Shown here in pieces: positions 10,952 to 22,734 of a stretch of DNA of 52,543 nucleotides. The stretch comes from Gryganskiella cystojenkinii (Eukaryota; Mortierellomycota; Mortierellomycetes; Mortierellales; Mortierellaceae), in NCBI GenBank assembly GCA_015852425.1, contig JAAAIG010000183.1, positions 1 through 52,543 of the forward strand, given 5' to 3'. Below the pieces are notes generated by a model, which saw nothing but the letters and a program-made list of their open reading frames with translations, had not been told where the DNA came from and ran no database searches. Every line of letters starts with the position of its first letter. Position 1 is the first letter of the stretch. The translations under genes and the position numbers were made by a program.

Positions 10952-13086
10952 TTAAGGAGATGAGCTGCCGTGGTCATGCTGACTGTGGTGGTCCGAGATG
11001 GGTGCGGTAGGATATGAATATGAAGCGTATTCACCCCAACCCTGAGTCGATGGAGGGAGACCATGGTGATGCAGTTGCTGGGAATGACTTGATTGAGGGG
11101 ATCCACCGTTGAGACTTCCAAACGTTCCGGGACTTGTGGGTGCAGGAGATTGATAACCCATCGACAAGTTGTTGAAATCGTGGGTCGAGATCTGGTGGGG
11201 ACCATTTTGTCCAGGGCTTGGCATCATCACTGCACCGTATTGACCCCCAGGAGAGACACTGTGGCGCTGCTGCTGAGAGTTTCCAGAGGATTGTGGCGAT
11301 TGACCCTGTGATGTCGAGGGGTAGGGCATAAACGATTGCTGGCCGCGAGGGGGCATATAGCGGACCGAGGGAGGAGTTGTCGAAGACTGGTCTTGTGGTG
11401 ACCCCGCCATGCCTCCGTGTCCGTTCACTTGACTATATGTGAAATTTTGTTGGAAAGCTGAATGCTGAGGGCTGTAGGGGCCGTTGTTGTGATGATGCTG
11501 TTGTCCAAGATGTTGCAAGCTGTTGTGATAACCCTGATGGTGATGACTCTGCTGTTGTTGCTGCTGACTGTGATGATGATACGACTGCTTGTTAAAGACA
11601 TCCAGGGATGAGGGTACAAGATCGGGCTCAATCTTGGGGCGAACATGACTGTTAAATCCTGTGGATGTGAAATCAGCACCGTTGGCACCCATGGTATGGA
11701 ATGAGCCGTTCGGAGTGCGGGGGCTGTGGTTGCTGGATCCTGGGGACTGAAGGTGATCGCCGACTAATTATAGCAACAAAAAAAAAAGAACAGGACCAAA
11801 GAACCGGTTAGAGATTGAGTCTGTCAAGAAAACCGTGCGTTTTGCTTTTTCCTTTCTCCAATCTCTTCAATTTTCTTTGTGTGACTCGACAAAGCGACCA
11901 TGTCATCTGCTCAACCGAAGTAGTTGTCACTCTCCCTGTTTTTTTATCCTCCTTTGCGCCCTGGCTCAACAAAAAACACAACAACCGAAGACAAGTTCTT
12001 CCTTTTCTACTTTGTGATTAGTCAACAAGAGAAACAAACACCCTCTTAGCCCTCCGCTCGAGAGCGATCGTTTTTTCGCCCATTTTTTTTTTTTTTTTGT
12101 TGAACTGCAGGAGACGGCCAGTGCTATTTCCATTGCCGTCATCGATTGTCCGTTGTTGTTCTCGTCGGCGGTTTCTCCTTTTCGAGTTCTACATTGCTAT
12201 CCCCTAATGCCGTTCAGCCAAGTTCCACTCCACCCCACTCCAAGCCCCTTCCTTCCAGTGCCTTTCTTCACTCCAAACCTTTTCTAGTCGTTCTCTCGGA
12301 TTTTTTTTTTAGTTTTTCCCTCACTTTTGACTTTTTACTTTGCGGAAGCATAGCATTGCCAAAAAGTAAAGTATAACTAAATGCGTGAAACAGAACAAAA
12401 AAAGTATCTTTCTCCCCCACAACACACACCGCCCCCCAAACTCTGATCCGAGAATTTCTTGTTGTTGTTTGTGTGTTTTTGCACTTACGATCATAATGTT
12501 CAACGTTGGGAGGGATTCGGAAGTTTTGCTTCATCATAAACTCGGGGCTGATCTCGAGACCGACCAAGTCGGGCATCTGGGAAGGGGTTCGGAGGCGTCC
12601 GGCGAGGACATCGTCCTTGGAGTAATATGAGATCAAGTGTTGAGAGACACCGTTGACAACGATCGACATGGTTTTCTTGACCAGTCCGTTCTTCTTAAAC
12701 CGATAGGAGTTGGTCAAGGAGCCGACGAGGGCACGTTCCTTGTTCTTCTCGATCGCAGATTCCACATCACTCGAGCTCGAGCGCGAAGCACGATCGATGG
12801 GCGAAGCGTCCTTCTTGCCTCCGGCGTTACGCTTGTCGAGTTCACGGTAGACCAAAAAGTTGCCGAGAATGCGCGAGGGCGACCAGACAAGACCATCGGT
12901 CCAACGCTTGATACCGGACTCACGCTCGTCAAAGACAAAGACGGTACCGGACTGGACGATACGACGCTCCTTCTCTTGAAGACGACGGCAGATACGAGGA
13001 AGGATGCCACGGCGGCAGGCCTCAAAGATGAGGAGAGTGTCCTGGGTGGTTTCGATGTAACCGTGGAATGTTTCGACAATGCTCAT
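10952..13086 (-). CDS. WOPR-family (Gti1/Pac2) transcription factor
   Basis: WOPR proteins (Wor1, Ryp1, Sge1, Mit1, Gti1, Pac2) are fungal-specific DNA-binding regulators of morphology, mating state and virulence. Two exons, 13086-12489 and 11763-10952, with a long 725-nt intron, join in frame to 469 aa. WOPRa covers about residues 5-85 (TFHGYIETTQDTLLIFEACR, SGIKRWTDGLVWSPSRILGN, FLVYREL). A Ser-rich linker has the family's SPIDR motif. WOPRb covers about 118-168 (SLTNSYRFKKNGLVKKTMSI, VVNGVSQHLISYYSKDDVLA). Exon 2 encodes a disordered H/Q/S/P-rich tail, typical of the activation region of these factors. Upstream lies 12.8 kb without a recognisable gene, which suggests elaborate regulation. 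Which paralogue it is cannot be decided without a phylogeny. The second exon is supported by frame closure and composition rather than homology. Confidence 0.92.
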
Positions 13087-15181
13087 TGTCGTATGTGTCT
13101 CTGAAGGAATGGAGTGGGAGAGAGGAGGGGTTGAATGGAGTCGAGTTTTTGAAGACTGATGAAAGAAAAAAAAAGGAAAAAAAGAGGCGTCAGTTAGTCG
13201 CTGGGTGTCTTTTTAAGAAGGTCACCAATTTTTAAAGCTCAGAAGAAGAGGGTCGTTTGAGGACGAACAAAAAAGGGAAAGGATATTGGCGATGGAGGAA
13301 TGACGTCCGAGATAGGATAGGTAGAAGCAGAAAAAAAGAGAGAGAGAACCTCCTCGGCCTTTTCTCTCTCTTGGCAAAAAGAAAGTAGTTAAGAGGAAAC
13401 AATAGAATACCCATGGCAGCTGTTTTGCTGCCGACAAACTTGCCACTCACTCGCTCACTCACTAACACATTTTCCCACTGTATTTTTTCTCTTTGTGGCT
13501 GCCGAAGATCGTTGTCCCCTCGCACACAAACAGACACACAGTAGACGTGCAGCACAGACAAAGAGAGAAAAGAGGGGGCAGGGAGGGGAGAGAAGACATC
13601 CCGATGGTGGCGCACCGAAACCAATCATCCCCCTTCCCCTCTCTCTCCTCTCACCATCGGGGCAAAGGGCAAAGGGGAACAAAAAAACAAGATGAAAAAA
13701 GGAACGAGATTTTCCACCGGCCTTTTCACTATGACTGGTCCCTGCCCCCTCGTTCTTCCGCCAAAAAAGACGAAACTCTTCTCTCGTTCTCATTCTCATC
13801 CCGATTTTGTTAGTACACACCGATCGATCGACGATCGACCACATTTGTTCTCCTTTTCAAGAAAATGGCTTATCCCGTCTCTCCACCCCTTCCATTTTGA
13901 ACATTCTCCCATTCTCTCCCTCTTTCTCCTCCTCCCGATCTTGCTTCCGCAACGGCCACGGTGGAAAAGAAGCACGAAAAGGAATTCAAACCACAGCCGC
14001 GAACACACAGACAACACAACATCATCAGCAAGAAACCCCTCTCCTTTGTCCCCCTCTTTTTTTTTTGAGCGATGTCCCAGCAACTCGATTCTAACAAGTA
14101 ACAAGCGCTTGCGCCGAGTCGCCAATATTTTGAGGGGTGGTGAATTCCGATTTTTTTGTGCACATTGCAAAAAAGAGACAAAAGAGGAGGGAGGGGGGTC
14201 ATTGTGCAGGTAAAGAAGGGATGTTGTTGTGATGTAGTAGTTATGTTTATCTCTCATCCACGACAGTGTGCAGCACAAACTCTTCCAGGGAGTAAAAAAA
14301 AAAAGAAGACTAGTAATCGCCGGCTATGCCTTTCGATCCTTAATCGTTGGAACACAAAAAGCTCGACCACACTCGGCCCTCTTCCTATCATGAGGTGCTT
14401 TCGCATTATGTCTCTCACTACCGACTCTTTCCTTTTGTTTGTGGGAGGATCGAAGGCTGGAAGGAAGGAAGGAGTGCAGAAGGTTTTTTCCCCGAAGACG
14501 CAAAAAAAACTGATCAAACTATGTGACCAAACCAAAAAAAAATCGGTTGACATTCAAACCACAACCACAAGCAACACAGCCCTTGCTAAAACACCACGCA
14601 ATAAAAAAAGGGCCATGCGACCGTAGGGAAGGTGTGTGTCTTCAAGGAAAATACAAACAAAAAAGTTGAAGTGGGAAGGTTTACGAAATAGACTCTCAAC
14701 GGTTAACTTCTGATGATCGTTTGTTTACCTTCTATCAGTTAATATTGACTGCTGGTGTAATCAGTCGGATCGATCAACGGACGCTGAGGATATGCGGGGT
14801 AGTTACAAGGGTGAAGCTGGTTCGGAAAAGTATAACTCGAAGGTTTGTCGGATGAGAAGAGGGTTTAAGTTTGTTTTAAGCCTTTTGAATGGAGGAGGGA
14901 ATGAGATTCGACAGGAAGGAAAGGGATTTCTTATGGATGGTCCGTAGCGGTGGAAGACAAAGACTGGTTTGGTGTAAAGTCTGATCAGAATGTGAAGGAG
15001 TAGGGAGAGAGAATGAGTGACCTGCAGACGGAAACAAATAACCGGGCAATGGATGAAGAAAGCGAAAGGAGTTGAATGAATGGACAAACAGAACAAGGGA
15101 AAAAAAGGAACAAAAGTAGAAAAAAGGTTTGGGGTTTTATACTCTTTTGACGACGGGGACTGAGAAGGAGGGGAGGAAAAA
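13087..15181. promoter_or_regulatory. Proximal upstream region of the WOPR gene
   Basis: No coding similarity on either strand. On the plus strand the first 600 bp alternate purine-rich and C/T-rich blocks, probably the 5' UTR and core promoter of the minus-strand WOPR gene. A tight cluster of CGATCGA-type repeats lies at 13821-13839. Several 100-170-codon open frames exist (for example 13692-14213), but all are low-complexity products of skewed base composition. Confidence 0.5.
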
Positions 15182-15191
15182 NNNNNNNNNN
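15182..15191. other. Assembly gap (10 N)
   Basis: Ten consecutive N. The true size of the missing sequence is unknown, so the length of the gene-free region around it is a lower or approximate value. Confidence 0.98.
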
Positions 15192-18100
15192 TGTTTACTT
15201 TTTGAATCAAACATTCAGCTTTTGAATAATTTTTTTTTTGTTTTAGTAATTCCTGTTCTATTGAATAAAAGAAATCGATTCAAATCTGTCGCCTTGCTGG
15301 GTTCTGCCCTCTTCTCCTCTTGTCGGCCAATAGCACCGCATTCGAGTGGCACCAATGAAGGGTCTTTCTCCTCTTTCCCTTCTCTTCTCTTTCTCTTACT
15401 CTCGGTCCCTGACCCTGCTGGGATCCCCCTCAATTTTAAAAAATTACATGCCTAACCCACACATACATATACACACACACACGCACACGCACACACACAC
15501 AGCACTGTCGTTGCGATAACGCTGGTGCTCTCCTTGGTTACTCAAAAAAACAGAGAGACCTCTCCAACCCCCGTCGATCTATCAAGTCCTGTACCTGAAA
15601 AAAGGCAGGTATACTATCGAAAATTGTCCTCCTCCTCTTCCCTTCGTCGCTCTCTTGCTCACTTGCCTGAAGGATTGTGTATGAAAGACACGCAAGTAAA
15701 AAAAAAAATAAGGCAAACTATGATCTCCCCAGGTTTTGTTGATTTGTTCCTTGAGGTCTCACTTTGAAATATGATTTCGATTCCTTATTAAGCCTCGAAG
15801 GGCTGGCAGGGTCAATATACACCCTGGACTAGAAATCCACCTCGGCGATCAAAACGGCAAACGCCTCTTAACTCATTTTTATTGTTTTGTTTTTTTCCTT
15901 CGTGGGTTATTAAGTACCTTTGCTCACGACTTCCTAACGTATCCTTTGGATTTCGCCTTTCCTACGGCACAGCTGAAGGGTTGGGACAAAATCTATTTGT
16001 TTTTGTTTTTGTTTTTGACCGGAGAATTTATGACTGGGCGAAACAGTCAAGCATTTTTTATGGGCAAAATGGCTATCTTTCGTCAATCCTCATCATCATC
16101 ACCATTGTATCTTGGAAAATGCAGGAAGAAAAAGAAATAAATTAAAACGAAAAAGTGGCCTTAGACACACACGTCAACAACACTACACCGTACTCGATTA
16201 TACCTCCTCATGGATCGTAGGATAAAAAGTATAGTAAACGAGAAACCAAATAAAGAACACCGATGAGATAGAGCGATCACACTCGGAAAAACACAACACC
16301 GCATCATTTCAATCATCAGTCTCGCTTGCAATTCGTAGACACCGCGCTCCAATACTCGCTCCAAAGGGGTAAAGGGGAGAAGACAGAGGGGAGGGGGATT
16401 CGAGGGATGCAGGGCAAACCACGGATCAGCGACGGAGCGGAAAAAAAGAGGGGGGTCATTGCCTTGCAATACTTTATCCCGACTCTCTCTCTCACTCTGA
16501 CGTTCTTTAAGACACAGTAGGTATTTATCTCTTTATTTTCTTCTTAACGGGAGAGAGTGTGGTCAGTGAAAAGGAAACATTAGGAAAAACGAAAGGGACA
16601 AGAAAAAAGAAGAGGAGAGAGTTAAACCTCCTTCTTCTCACAAAATAAAGACAGCACGATGACGAGGATTGGAACATAAAAACAACACTATGCATGCCTT
16701 ATCCTTGTCGTTGTTTGGAGAAAGTATTAAGGTGTAAAATTGAGCGAGTGAGGGAAAGGTGCAACAAAGCCTTTGGTCGATCCATCTACAAAGGCATGTA
16801 AACCTAAGAACAACACTAATATCTTCAATGGTTTGACCTTTGAACCAACTGGACTGAAAAGGTATCTATTGAATTGATGATATAAACATTTGGACAGGGA
16901 AAGGAGCTAAGGCGAGGAAGAAAAACAAAGTGAGCGGAAAATATCACGAAACGTCTTCGATTGTTGTTTAGGAGTGTCTATGGGTGAACACAGGGAGGGA
17001 AAGAGGGGGGAGGACAGGAAGAGAGGAGAAAGGGTGTGAGAGCGAGGAATGAGGCTGGAACCTGAGAGCGACGAGAGTACAAAGGGTCTTTGACGACTAT
17101 ATATGGAATGAACTCGGTGTTTTCGAAGACATATAATAAAACATTATGAAAAAAGGAAAAGAAAAGGAACCGGCGACGTGAAAACAAAACAAGTGAACCT
17201 CTCTCTATGCAGGGGCAATTATCTGATAACCCTTAGTGGCTTCGGGAACGAGAACCAGAGAGACAAAACGCGGACCAAAAAAAATAACACTCTTGAACAA
17301 GAATCAGGGTCACCGGTGTTGTGTTCTCTGTTTCTTGGACCACAAAAGACGGATGAATTGAGAAAGGAATCGTTTTTTTTTCTTTTTTTCCTTTTTTCTC
17401 TCAGGCGAGAGTATCAAACTCAAGACGCGTTCGAAAAACATAGCACGTTCTTTTTTATTTACTTTTTTGTTATTTCACTCGGTTCTCTTCGTTCCTACGC
17501 GTGAAGGAAGAGAGTTTGAACGCGGCTCCTTGTTCCAGATAACATCTTAATCAAGACATTCCATGTACTTGAAAAAGGTCCTGCGTCTACATTTCGGAAG
17601 TTGAGGGTAATGGGAAGAAGGCAAGAAGGTAAACCCTTTTTGCGCAAATAACAGTGTTTGCATCAGCCAAATAATTGTTTGTTCGTTTCTAGAAAGCCGA
17701 AACTTGACATCGCTCAAAAATAATTACGACAAAATAAGCTCATGGTAAATACGGGAGGTGGACGAAATGTCGGACCTGGTTGAAGGAACCGTAGAAAGCT
17801 CCGTCGTAGAAGAATGGAAAACGACCATGAATGAAGGTGTCAAAAGAACACGGTCCCGTTTGCCTTTCCTTTGAAGAGGATAAAAAAAAATAAGAAAAAA
17901 ATCTGTAAGTATAATTTAGAAGGGTTCGTGTCCAACCAAACCACAAAACAGAAGCAGAACGTCAAAGAGATCCTGGTGTTTCTCTCCTTTTTCGGTTTAC
18001 AATGCATACATTCGTACAAAAACAACAAAAACAGCCCCTTAGCTATTCGTGTCTCCAACCCCCGAAAAGGACGAGCAGCACTGGCGATAGACAAAACCTT

Positions 18101-19890
18101 TTCTTTCGAGCATTCCCAGGTTATTTTCAATTTGTTTGTTTTCGCACGCTCCGCTATACTTCTTCTTCTTGCTCTTCTTGAGATTCCAAATGAGTTCTCT
18201 AAGAAGAACAACAATGAAGACGGACCACATCACGATATCCCTCAGAATTTCCGCCACTTTCGCTCTTGTTGTTTACCTGTACCTTTTCCCTACAATGTAG
18301 CAAGCGATTGGTCATCGCTTCCTCCCTCTAAAAGAAGTGAGCTATGCACAATCAACTTTCTTTCATATGAAAATCGACATTATCTAGCGCAGGGATGGTG
18401 ACACGTTGGAGTTGGTACAATTGGGACCATTTGGACCGGCCCATTTCGAGCCTCGGGAAGTTGACTTTGGTTACTCTTTTTTTCGACCGTCAATCCGGGT
18501 CGATCGTGAATACCACTTTCAACCAAATCCAGAAAAAAACAAGGGATCGAAATAAAAAAAACACAAGCAAGAAATTCAATCTCCTACTCTTTGTTTACTC
18601 GCGTTCTGTCGTGTCGTTCCTGAAAGAAATTGTTGTCCTTGTTGTAATGCAACAGCGACAACAACAACAGCCACGAGATATCTTTCTCTCATATGTCCGA
18701 AAGCTCTCGGAAAATGAACAAAGAGAAACGGCAGTGCCCGTTTTTTGTCTGGCTGCTGCTGTTAACAAGCTTTTGCGCACATACCCATTTTGGTTGCTGT
18801 TGTGGGAGATCTTTCAGTTGCCCAATTACTTCCATTATTCCTGATCTGTTCGGAAGCTTCCATTTGGACGAGAACAAAATTATTCGGAGGAAGCAATCCG
18901 TTTCTTTCTTTGGACAGAAAAAGAAAGGTATATAGCAACGAAAAGAAGAGTCTGCCGTTGAACCAAAGCGGCCGAGCAATTTCTGAATTGGAAAGCAGAA
19001 CGAGATTAATAGACCCACATCAATAAACAAAACATTCCTCCAGTCCTTGCAGGTACTCGACTCTTGAAGAGAGAACCTTGAACAAGCCCCTTGACTTTTT
19101 TTTTCGGAAGGTTCTCTTTGGGAGGCGTATCTCCCTCTTTTCCCGCATCAATCGTTGTTACTCCTTCGCCTGTCGCCCTATTTATTCATGGCACTTGCTG
19201 CCATGTTCGTAAGCAATGTCGGAGGTTCCTGGAAAAGAAAACATGAGCGAAAGGATAACTAACTTCTTTGGTCCACCGCTTCATCGTCATTTTTTTTTTC
19301 GAGGATAAACTGCCGGATGTCGATCTTGGCCTTTGTGCCCTTTTGTCTCCATAATGATATTTCGATAATCAAAACTCGCTTTCTTTCCCGCTCTGCGAAA
19401 TAAAATAAGGGGAAGGATGGAGGAGTGAGAGGTAATAGGATCAAGGAAATAACACACACTCCAAAGAAAGAAAATAAGGAGATTTGTTGTTCAGAACAAA
19501 CAAACGGTCTGTCAGGCACAAGGAATTATAATCGTGCATCTAATCTACCTCGTGGCATTTTCGATTAGTTACCAACAATGTTGATCCTCTGTTACTTTTC
19601 AATGTCCATCCACTGTGTTCGTCAGGGTCACCAACGGTCCTGTCCCACCTTTTGATTACCCTCTTCGTAACTCTGTGAAAAGATGACTTTGCGCTCTTTG
19701 AAGCAAAGTTCAAAGTCTTTTGTTTTTTTGCCTCCATCGCTCGATGGCTATACTTAATTTCAACGTTTCGATTCGTCGTAGTTTGTGTATGCGTGCGTTC
19801 ACCAAACTCTGTATCTCTCTCCTTCTCTCCGCAACTCGAAGGCACAAAAGACTAAGTCGATTCAACAAATAAAGCCACGGGTCTCCCAGG
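15192..19890. other. Gene desert, central part
   Basis: About 4.7 kb in which I see no gene, tRNA or mobile element on either strand. It holds A and T homopolymers, an imperfect CA microsatellite at 15459-15500, and purine-rich or pyrimidine-rich blocks. Candidate open frames have biased composition (F/S/L- or K/R-rich) and no motif I recognise. Non-coding transcripts cannot be excluded from sequence alone. Confidence 0.5.
15459..15500. repeat. CA-rich microsatellite
   Basis: An imperfect (CA)n tract interrupted by AT and CG steps, in the gene desert about 270 bp right of the N gap. Confidence 0.85.
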
Positions 19891-20737
19891 GTACTGTACA
19901 AAAGTAATGGATAAAGAACTACTCGCTCAAGTTTATTTACACCAGCCTTCGGGATATCAAGTAGTTTGCTCGTATCACTCTTTTTCTTACCTCCTTGTCA
20001 AACAACAGCTGTCGGTGGACGATTTGACCTCTCTCCCCTCCCACCCAACCTTCCCAGGAGATCAAATCGACCGACTGAGCCAACAGGGACCCTTGAACAA
20101 TGTATCAACGACCGTTCACCCTCCGCCTTTGCAACAAATATTGACAACGAAAAGGACCTGCCATCAACAAAAACAAACCGTCCGATCCTCACTCCGAGTT
20201 TTTTCGCACTCCTAAAAAAATTGTTATTTTCAAAAAACAATTCTGGGGAAAAAACTCTCTTGTTGTTCTTGCTACTAAGAGGCCGAACGAATGTTAAGGT
20301 TTTTTTGTGTTAGGATGCTTTGCAGCGGCAAAACAACATCCGTCCCGAAGTATAAAAAAAATTGACAGGACGACCAAGAAAATTGAACTTTACTTCCAGC
20401 AAAGGGAGGAGCACCATAAATCAATAATGTCCCATCATGACGCACGTTTAGTTAACTTTTTGCAGACCAATCCCTTCGCGTTCCGCTCTTTCCGATTTCT
20501 CCCACCTCTCTCTCTCATAACAAAAAACGAGGACACTCCCCTTTTCTTGGGACTTTTTTTTTTTTGTTACTCGGGTTCTCTCTGAAACTTGCGAGTTTGC
20601 CCGTCCAACACACTGTTACCCCGCAAAAGGCTAAATGTAAGGACTCGAAAATGGTCGCCCACGTTCAACACCTCCACTTTTTTTGCCTTCCCATTTCTTC
20701 AGAAGGTTGTTGTTCTTATGGTCGCATGGACTTTGTC

Positions 20738-20765
20738 GCGCTGTACACTCGCCCATGTACAGCGC
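20738..20765. repeat. Perfect 10-bp inverted repeat (hairpin)
   Basis: GCGCTGTACA (20738-20747) and its exact reverse complement TGTACAGCGC (20756-20765) flank an 8-nt loop. The arms contain CTGTAC, the half-site of the TACWGTA motif clustered around it. No T-run follows, so a terminator is unlikely. It could be a dimer binding site or a structured RNA element. Confidence 0.75.
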
Positions 20766-22719
20766 ATGGCAGAATCAACTAAACCTAAGGCTCGACGGTC
20801 GTGACCGAATCCCTCCTCCTTCCATCTTTGAATTTAATCAAAAGTGCCGAGGCTGCTTCTGGACCATGGTCCTTCTCTTTTCCCCCTATCTTGATATACA
20901 ACGACAGTGCAAAGGATAAAATAAAAATATATAAAAAGAGGGACGATTGTAAATAAATTTCGGCAAAAGCTCACTCGACATGACCAAGGGCTTTGCTGAT
21001 ATCGCCGCTCAAAAAAAAAAAAAAAAAAAGGCTCGACTGGTCTATCCCCCTCGCCCTCTCTTTGCTTCGCTAGTCATGTCCCAACATGACTACTGTACTG
21101 TACACAGATCAATAGTAGAAAAGTGACGATGAGCAAATCGCACGACCCATGCGGGCGGAAGTTGCATCTGCTGTGTCCACTCTTTCTATGCTATTCTATA
21201 TTATTCCCCCTCCCTCTCAACTGGGTTCAGAACTCCTTCCTTGTCTACAAAGATAATGCATTTTTTCAATTTCTCAGGGGTGAATGGGTGGGTGAATGAA
21301 TGGTGCAGACCAGGACCTAATGGAGTCTGGACTCTTGAAGGTTCATCGATTAAGTCTATTTCACTTTTTGAAACCGGGGAAACATCTCTTGAAGTTTATT
21401 CTAGACGCGTTCCTTCAACTTCTGCAACCCTCCTGGACAATGAGTCCTTTTGTTGTTTGACTTTCGGAGAATTCTTTTGGTAAAAAGAAATTGAAAAAAT
21501 GCGTGTGAAAAAACTGTGTAATCATCGCCGAAGCGGGAACCGAATGTTTAAGTACGATTGAAAAGATACGCTTTGGTTTGCACTGCCTCTTTTTGAGAGG
21601 GATCATGGGAAATGAGAGAGATGAGGGTACCGGAGGCGTGGCGACAAGGGACCAACCCTTCTGGTTGCAAGAGCTACTCTTTCCTGTACATTTCGCTAGT
21701 ATCTTTTTTTTTTTTTTTGTTGCGGTTGCTCATTTTTTCATTGTAAATACAATACTCTTTTTGTGCATTTTTGGTCCACTCTCTATCGTTCTTGTATGCC
21801 GCAACCTCGCCCATCGCAATAATCTAGCCCCCGCCTCTACCGAACGCCATGGAATTTTGGACGATCCAAAGCTCCAGTCTCGTCTTATTTTCTTTTTTTG
21901 CCCTAGATTAACCGGCAAGCATGAACCCAGTGAGAAAGACTGTTTCTCTTGCCCCTTCTCAAACTGATCCAGTCTTTCATTATGATATTTTTTTTAGCCT
22001 AATAAAATTAATCGTGATCATCGATCGAGTGTCTCGGAAGTCGCTGGGCATGGGTGGAGTCTTCAAACTGAAGAGGGTGTAACAGAATGCGGAGTCGTCC
22101 TTTCTGGCAAAGTTATTTCTCCGTCCGAGGCCAATAGGCGATAGAGTTAATTGCTCCAGGACCAGAGAAACCCAGGGGTCCACTATCCTTTCGGGTAAAG
22201 CTGGGGGTGAGTTGGTGTTTTGAGGTTCCGAGAATAATTCAAGCGGAGGATGGTCAGGTCTCACTATAAGAGAAAAAACGATGGCTGGGTGCTCGGCGGT
22301 GTCCGACAAAAATCCAAAATCTGTCGAAATGACGAATCAACAGAGATCCGTTCTGAATAATAAATTTGAGTGACGAATTGCACAATGGCGGTGATATGGT
22401 GGTGGATTCAAAAAGCGGTCAATTAAATGATTTGATTCATCATCAGTACCCGCAGCAGGTATTAATTGTACTATAGGCATGTGTGTTGCACGCGTGGCTG
22501 CGCTGAGTGGTCGTGGATCGAAAAGAACATCAATACAAAGGAGTGGGTGTGAGACAGGACAACGTGCAATAAACAAACGTGGATAGCGGTACCTGATGAC
22601 CTGTCTCTCTTTGAACTGCTTTTGGGCAAACGTAGGTACGTCTCAATGGCATGTAGTTCTTGTAAGTTGTGTGCGCCGCTAGAAGGTAGGTGGGAATACT
22701 TTTTTTTATTCAAGAAAAG

Positions 22720-22734
22720 ACGGTACAGTACCGT
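22720..22734. repeat. 15-bp palindrome ACGGTAC-A-GTACCGT
   Basis: Seven-base arms around a single central A. It is the most symmetric copy of the TACWGTA motif in the desert. Confidence 0.75.

Noticed and set aside
13692..14213. Plus-strand 173-codon frame upstream of the WOPR gene
   Set aside because: S/P/F/R-rich low complexity, overlapped by several equally long frames on the other strand.
21010..21029. Long A runs in the desert as retrotransposon tails
   Set aside because: A and T homopolymers are frequent throughout the window, and no target-site duplication or element body was seen beside them.
22471..22713. Minus-strand 80-codon frame in the desert
   Set aside because: Overlaps the interrupted frame in another register; no motif, and no splice signals that would join them.
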